This document shows positions 61,555 to 64,000 of a DNA stretch of 64,000 nucleotides, piece by piece. This stretch comes from Agrobacterium tumefaciens (GTDB taxonomy: Bacteria; Pseudomonadota; Alphaproteobacteria; Rhizobiales; Rhizobiaceae), in the NCBI GenBank assembly GCA_025559845.1, contig CP048470.1, positions 658,001-722,000 on the forward strand. Direction: 5' to 3'. Below the pieces are notes generated by a model, which was not told the DNA's origin, searched no databases, and worked only from the letters and a program-made list of their open reading frames with translations. Position numbers and translations under genes: made by a program. Every line of letters starts with the position of its first letter. Positions within the stretch are counted from its first letter, which is position 1.

Positions 61555-62232
61555 ATGACATTCTCGATTGTTGCCCGCTGCGAACTCACAGGCCAGTTCG
61601 GCGTCGCCATCTCATCTTCATCTCCGGCTGTTGCCGCTCGCTGCGCCTGGGCGCAGGCGGGAACCGGCGCAGTTGCAACACAGAACGTCACGAATCCCGC
61701 TCTTGGCCCTCGCATGCTCGATGCCCTCAGAAGTAGTGCAAGCGCGGCGGATGCCGTTTCGATCGCCCGAGATAGCGATGGTTTTCCGGGTTACCGCCAG
61801 CTTCTGGCAGTGGACACCGAAGGCAGGACAGCCATCCATTCCGGCGAGAACGCACTCGGTATCTGGACTTCGGCGACGGGCAAACAATGTGTTGCCGCCG
61901 GCAACTTGCTGGCAAACGACGGGGTTCCAAATGCCATGATCGAGACATTCGAACTGACAAAAGGCTCCCTGGGCGACCGATTGATTGCTGCGCTCAACGC
62001 AGCAATGACTGCGGGAGGCGAAGCTGGACCCGTCCATTCCGCCGGTCTTCTGATCGTTGATGACCAATCCTGGCCCTACGCCGAACTGCGCGTCGATTGG
62101 CTGGACGACGATTGCCCTATCCAGGCAGTGTCGCGTGCATGGGAAATCTACAAGACGCAGGCCGCCGATTACGTTACTCGCGCCCTCAATCCGCTCGCGG
62201 CACCGTCATACGGCGTACCCGGCGACGAATGA
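61555..62232 (+). CDS. DUF1028 family protein (putative Ntn-hydrolase-like)
   Basis: 225 residues from ATG 61555, with GGAG eight bases upstream; a longer reading has no such site. The N-terminus TFSIVARCELTGQFGVAISS is the family hallmark; Thr2 after Met removal could be an N-terminal nucleophile as in Ntn hydrolases. Further family marks are GTGAVATQNVTNPALG and QCVAAGNLLAN. Biochemical function is not established; members often occur beside amidohydrolases and Rid proteins. It is the last gene of the operon and is convergent with an MFS gene 48 bases away. Confidence 0.88.
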   Translation: MTFSIVARCELTGQFGVAISSSSPAVAARCAWAQAGTGAVATQNVTNPALGPRMLDALRSSASAADAVSIARDSDGFPGYRQLLAVDTEGRTAIHSGENALGIWTSATGKQCVAAGNLLANDGVPNAMIETFELTKGSLGDRLIAALNAAMTAGGEAGPVHSAGLLIVDDQSWPYAELRVDWLDDDCPIQAVSRAWEIYKTQAADYVTRALNPLAAPSYGVPGDE

Positions 62233-62280
62233 CCACAGAATGCAGCCCCTGAGGTCACTCCAACAGGCGCTGAACACATT

Positions 62281-63801
62281 TCAGTTCAGTTCCGGATGTT
62301 GACCGACCAGCCGCTCTCGTTTCTGTTGAAGAAGCTCCATCTGCTCCTTCAACTCCTCCATTGCTTCATCGATCTTCTCAACACTTTCCTCGATGTAAGA
62401 ATAGTGTTCCGCAAGCAGTGCCCTCGCCTCCTTGCGGTTTGAAGCATTGGGTGTGTCGCCATAAAGCGGCTTGTTGGCTGTTTCCTTGAGAAAGAAAGTC
62501 GTCACCAGACCAGCGACAGCAGCCACCATCAAATAATAGGCTGGCATGTAGATGTTGTCGGTTGCTTCGACCAGCCAGGCCGCAATCGTTGGCGTCAGAC
62601 CTGCCACAATAATCGAGACATTGAATGAAAGAGCCAAGGCGCTGTAGCGGATACGAGCGGGGAAGAGCGCTGGAAGGGTGGCTGCCATGATGCCCACCAG
62701 GCAGTTGAGGCCGATAGCGAGGATCAGAAGCCCGAAGAAAATGCCGACAACATGGCCGCTCGCGATCAGGTGAAATGCCGGCCAAGAGAGGAAAAGGATG
62801 AGTGTGCTGCCGACAGCGAGGAATGGTCGGCGGCCGATCCGGTCACTTAGCAACCCGACGAGAGGCTGCACGAAGAGCATACCGATCATGACGGCAATGA
62901 TGATGAGGGCGCCATGGTCCTCCGTATATCCCAACGTCTTTGACAGGTACGTTGGCATATAGGTAAGCAGCATGTAATAGGTCACGTTGGTCACGAGAAC
63001 CATGCCGATGCAGATCGCCAGCGACCGCGGATGCTTGCTGAGAATTTCCGCGAACGGAACGGTTGGCCTGTCCTGCAGCGCATCCTTATCCTCCTGTTCG
63101 GCACGCTTCAGACGCTCGGTAAAGGCGGGCGTCTCCTCGGCTGCGTGCCTCAAGTAAAGGCCAATCAAGCCTAGCGGGGCAGCGAGAAAGAATGGGATGC
63201 GCCAGCCCCAGGAGAGGAAGCTGTCCTCCGACATCGCAGTACTTAAAATAACCACCAACCCTGCGCCAAGCACGAATCCTGCGATCGACCCGAAATCCAG
63301 CCAACTCCCCAAAAATCCACGCCGGCGATCCGGCGAATACTCCGCAACGAAGATCGCAGCGCCCGTATATTCGCCGCCAACGGAGAAGCCCTGCGCAAGT
63401 TTACAAAGTAAGAGAAGAATAGGCGCCCAAAGGCCGATTGTCGCATAGCCCGGAATAAGACCGATACAGAATGTACTGACCGCCATGATAATGATGGTGA
63501 GCGAAAGGACCTTCTGGCGTCCGAACTTATCACCCATCGCGCCAAAGAAGAGGCCACCAAGCGGCCGAACCAGAAACGGCACGGAGAACGTTGCAAGCGC
63601 CGCAATTGTTTGAACCGCCGGCGAAGCATCCGGAAAAAACACCTTGCCGACTGTCGCGGCCACAAAGCCGTACACACCGAAGTCGAACCACTCCATGGCA
63701 TTGCCAAGAGCAGCAGCGGTGATGGCTTTTTTTAGCTTTGAATCCTCAATGACAGTCACGTCACTGAGCGTCAGTGGATTGGTCTCGATTGTATTGCTCA
63801 C
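62281..63801 (-). CDS. MFS metabolite/proton symporter (ProP/ShiA-like) with C-terminal coiled coil
   Basis: 506 residues starting with GTG 63801. Twelve membrane helices; the loop RPLGGLFFGAMGDKFGRQKV after helix 2 and LSDRIGRRPFLAVGS in the second half are the metabolite:H+ symporter motifs. The C-terminal tail from about residue 463 (YIEESVEKIDEAMEELKEQM and onward) has heptad spacing typical of a coiled coil, as in the osmosensor ProP. Possible substrates include betaines, proline, citrate or shikimate-type acids. It is convergent with the DUF1028 gene and may be separate from the island. Confidence 0.9.
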   Translation of the reverse strand: MSNTIETNPLTLSDVTVIEDSKLKKAITAAALGNAMEWFDFGVYGFVAATVGKVFFPDASPAVQTIAALATFSVPFLVRPLGGLFFGAMGDKFGRQKVLSLTIIIMAVSTFCIGLIPGYATIGLWAPILLLLCKLAQGFSVGGEYTGAAIFVAEYSPDRRRGFLGSWLDFGSIAGFVLGAGLVVILSTAMSEDSFLSWGWRIPFFLAAPLGLIGLYLRHAAEETPAFTERLKRAEQEDKDALQDRPTVPFAEILSKHPRSLAICIGMVLVTNVTYYMLLTYMPTYLSKTLGYTEDHGALIIIAVMIGMLFVQPLVGLLSDRIGRRPFLAVGSTLILFLSWPAFHLIASGHVVGIFFGLLILAIGLNCLVGIMAATLPALFPARIRYSALALSFNVSIIVAGLTPTIAAWLVEATDNIYMPAYYLMVAAVAGLVTTFFLKETANKPLYGDTPNASNRKEARALLAEHYSYIEESVEKIDEAMEELKEQMELLQQKRERLVGQHPELN

Positions 63802-63824
63802 CCCTGCCCCCGGAAATGATTTTG

Positions 63825-63839
63825 CGACAATGCTTGTCG
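63825..63839. promoter_or_regulatory. Short perfect palindrome upstream of the MFS gene
   Basis: CGACAATGCTTGTCG (arms CGACAA/TTGTCG, three-base centre) begins 24 bases upstream of the GTG start. It could be an operator or a 5' leader hairpin. The rest of 63802-64000 shows no gene. Confidence 0.4.
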
Positions 63840-64000
63840 AGAGCAGAAACGCACGAAATCCACAGCAGGTTCCGAGAGGATGGTCGCGAAGTGGTGTATC
63901 AAGACTGGTCGCCAGCTAATGCTTGGATTTTACGACATGTTCGGTTGTGTTCCCTATTTACCATGACAATCTGGCTGTGTTTTAATCTCGGCATCATGGT

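Overview
The window reads as accessory, catabolism- and transport-rich DNA of an alphaproteobacterium of the Rhizobium/Agrobacterium group. The basis is the fairly high GC content, many ABC-transporter operons each with its own GntR, IclR, LysR, MarR, LacI or DeoR regulator, an asparagine-use locus like the rhizobial ans genes, an AttEFGH-like locus, and a chemoreceptor ending in an acidic aromatic pentapeptide like those of rhizobial receptors. This placement is inference from gene content. I see no rRNA, tRNA, CRISPR array, complete insertion sequence or replication gene, so replicon type cannot be decided.

Layout. 1-5.6 kb: MarR regulator, SDR oxidoreductase and an oligopeptide-type ABC transporter; its first ATPase gene runs off the left edge. 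5.8-8.1 kb: a CynX/NimT-type exporter with a FadR-type regulator, followed by an aldo/keto reductase remnant. 8.1-16.6 kb: a FepBDG-C catecholate-type siderophore importer, an NtaA/SnaA-type flavin monooxygenase, an IclR regulator and a TonB-dependent receptor, tied together by a shared palindrome. 16.6-17.4 kb: a YrbL-like kinase-fold protein with a C-terminal membrane segment. 17.6-22.4 kb: asparagine transport, asparaginase, aspartase and a GntR regulator with two matching operator candidates. 22.5-29.6 kb: FecI-type sigma factor, FecR, FoxA/FhuA-type receptor, FhuD and fused FhuB, with no FhuC. 29.6-33.8 kb: AttE-FG-H-like ATPase, FtsX-type permease and AttH lipocalin-like protein. 33.9-35.9 kb: a chemoreceptor. 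36.2-49.8 kb: a second peptide-type ABC transporter divergent from an operon of SDR, FAD oxidoreductase, hydantoinase A and B, Rid protein, DeoR and LacI. 49.8-63.8 kb: a LysR-centred catabolic island with GH3 glycosidase, M20 deacylase, polyamine-type ABC transporter and nucleoside hydrolase on one side, and a flavin monooxygenase, Rid protein and DUF1028 protein on the other, closed by an MFS symporter.

How the parts work together. There are two separate siderophore systems, one under a putative IclR switch and one under sigma/anti-sigma surface signalling. Three solute-binding-protein ABC systems each sit beside enzymes that could process the imported compound. The best candidates for undescribed biology are: the IclR-controlled siderophore uptake coupled to an LLM-type monooxygenase; the LysR island that looks built for a glycosylated, acylated, nucleoside-like nitrogen compound; and the SDR/FAD-oxidase/hydantoinase/Rid operon with a paired LacI-type operator in its divergent promoter. 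Substrates are not readable from sequence.
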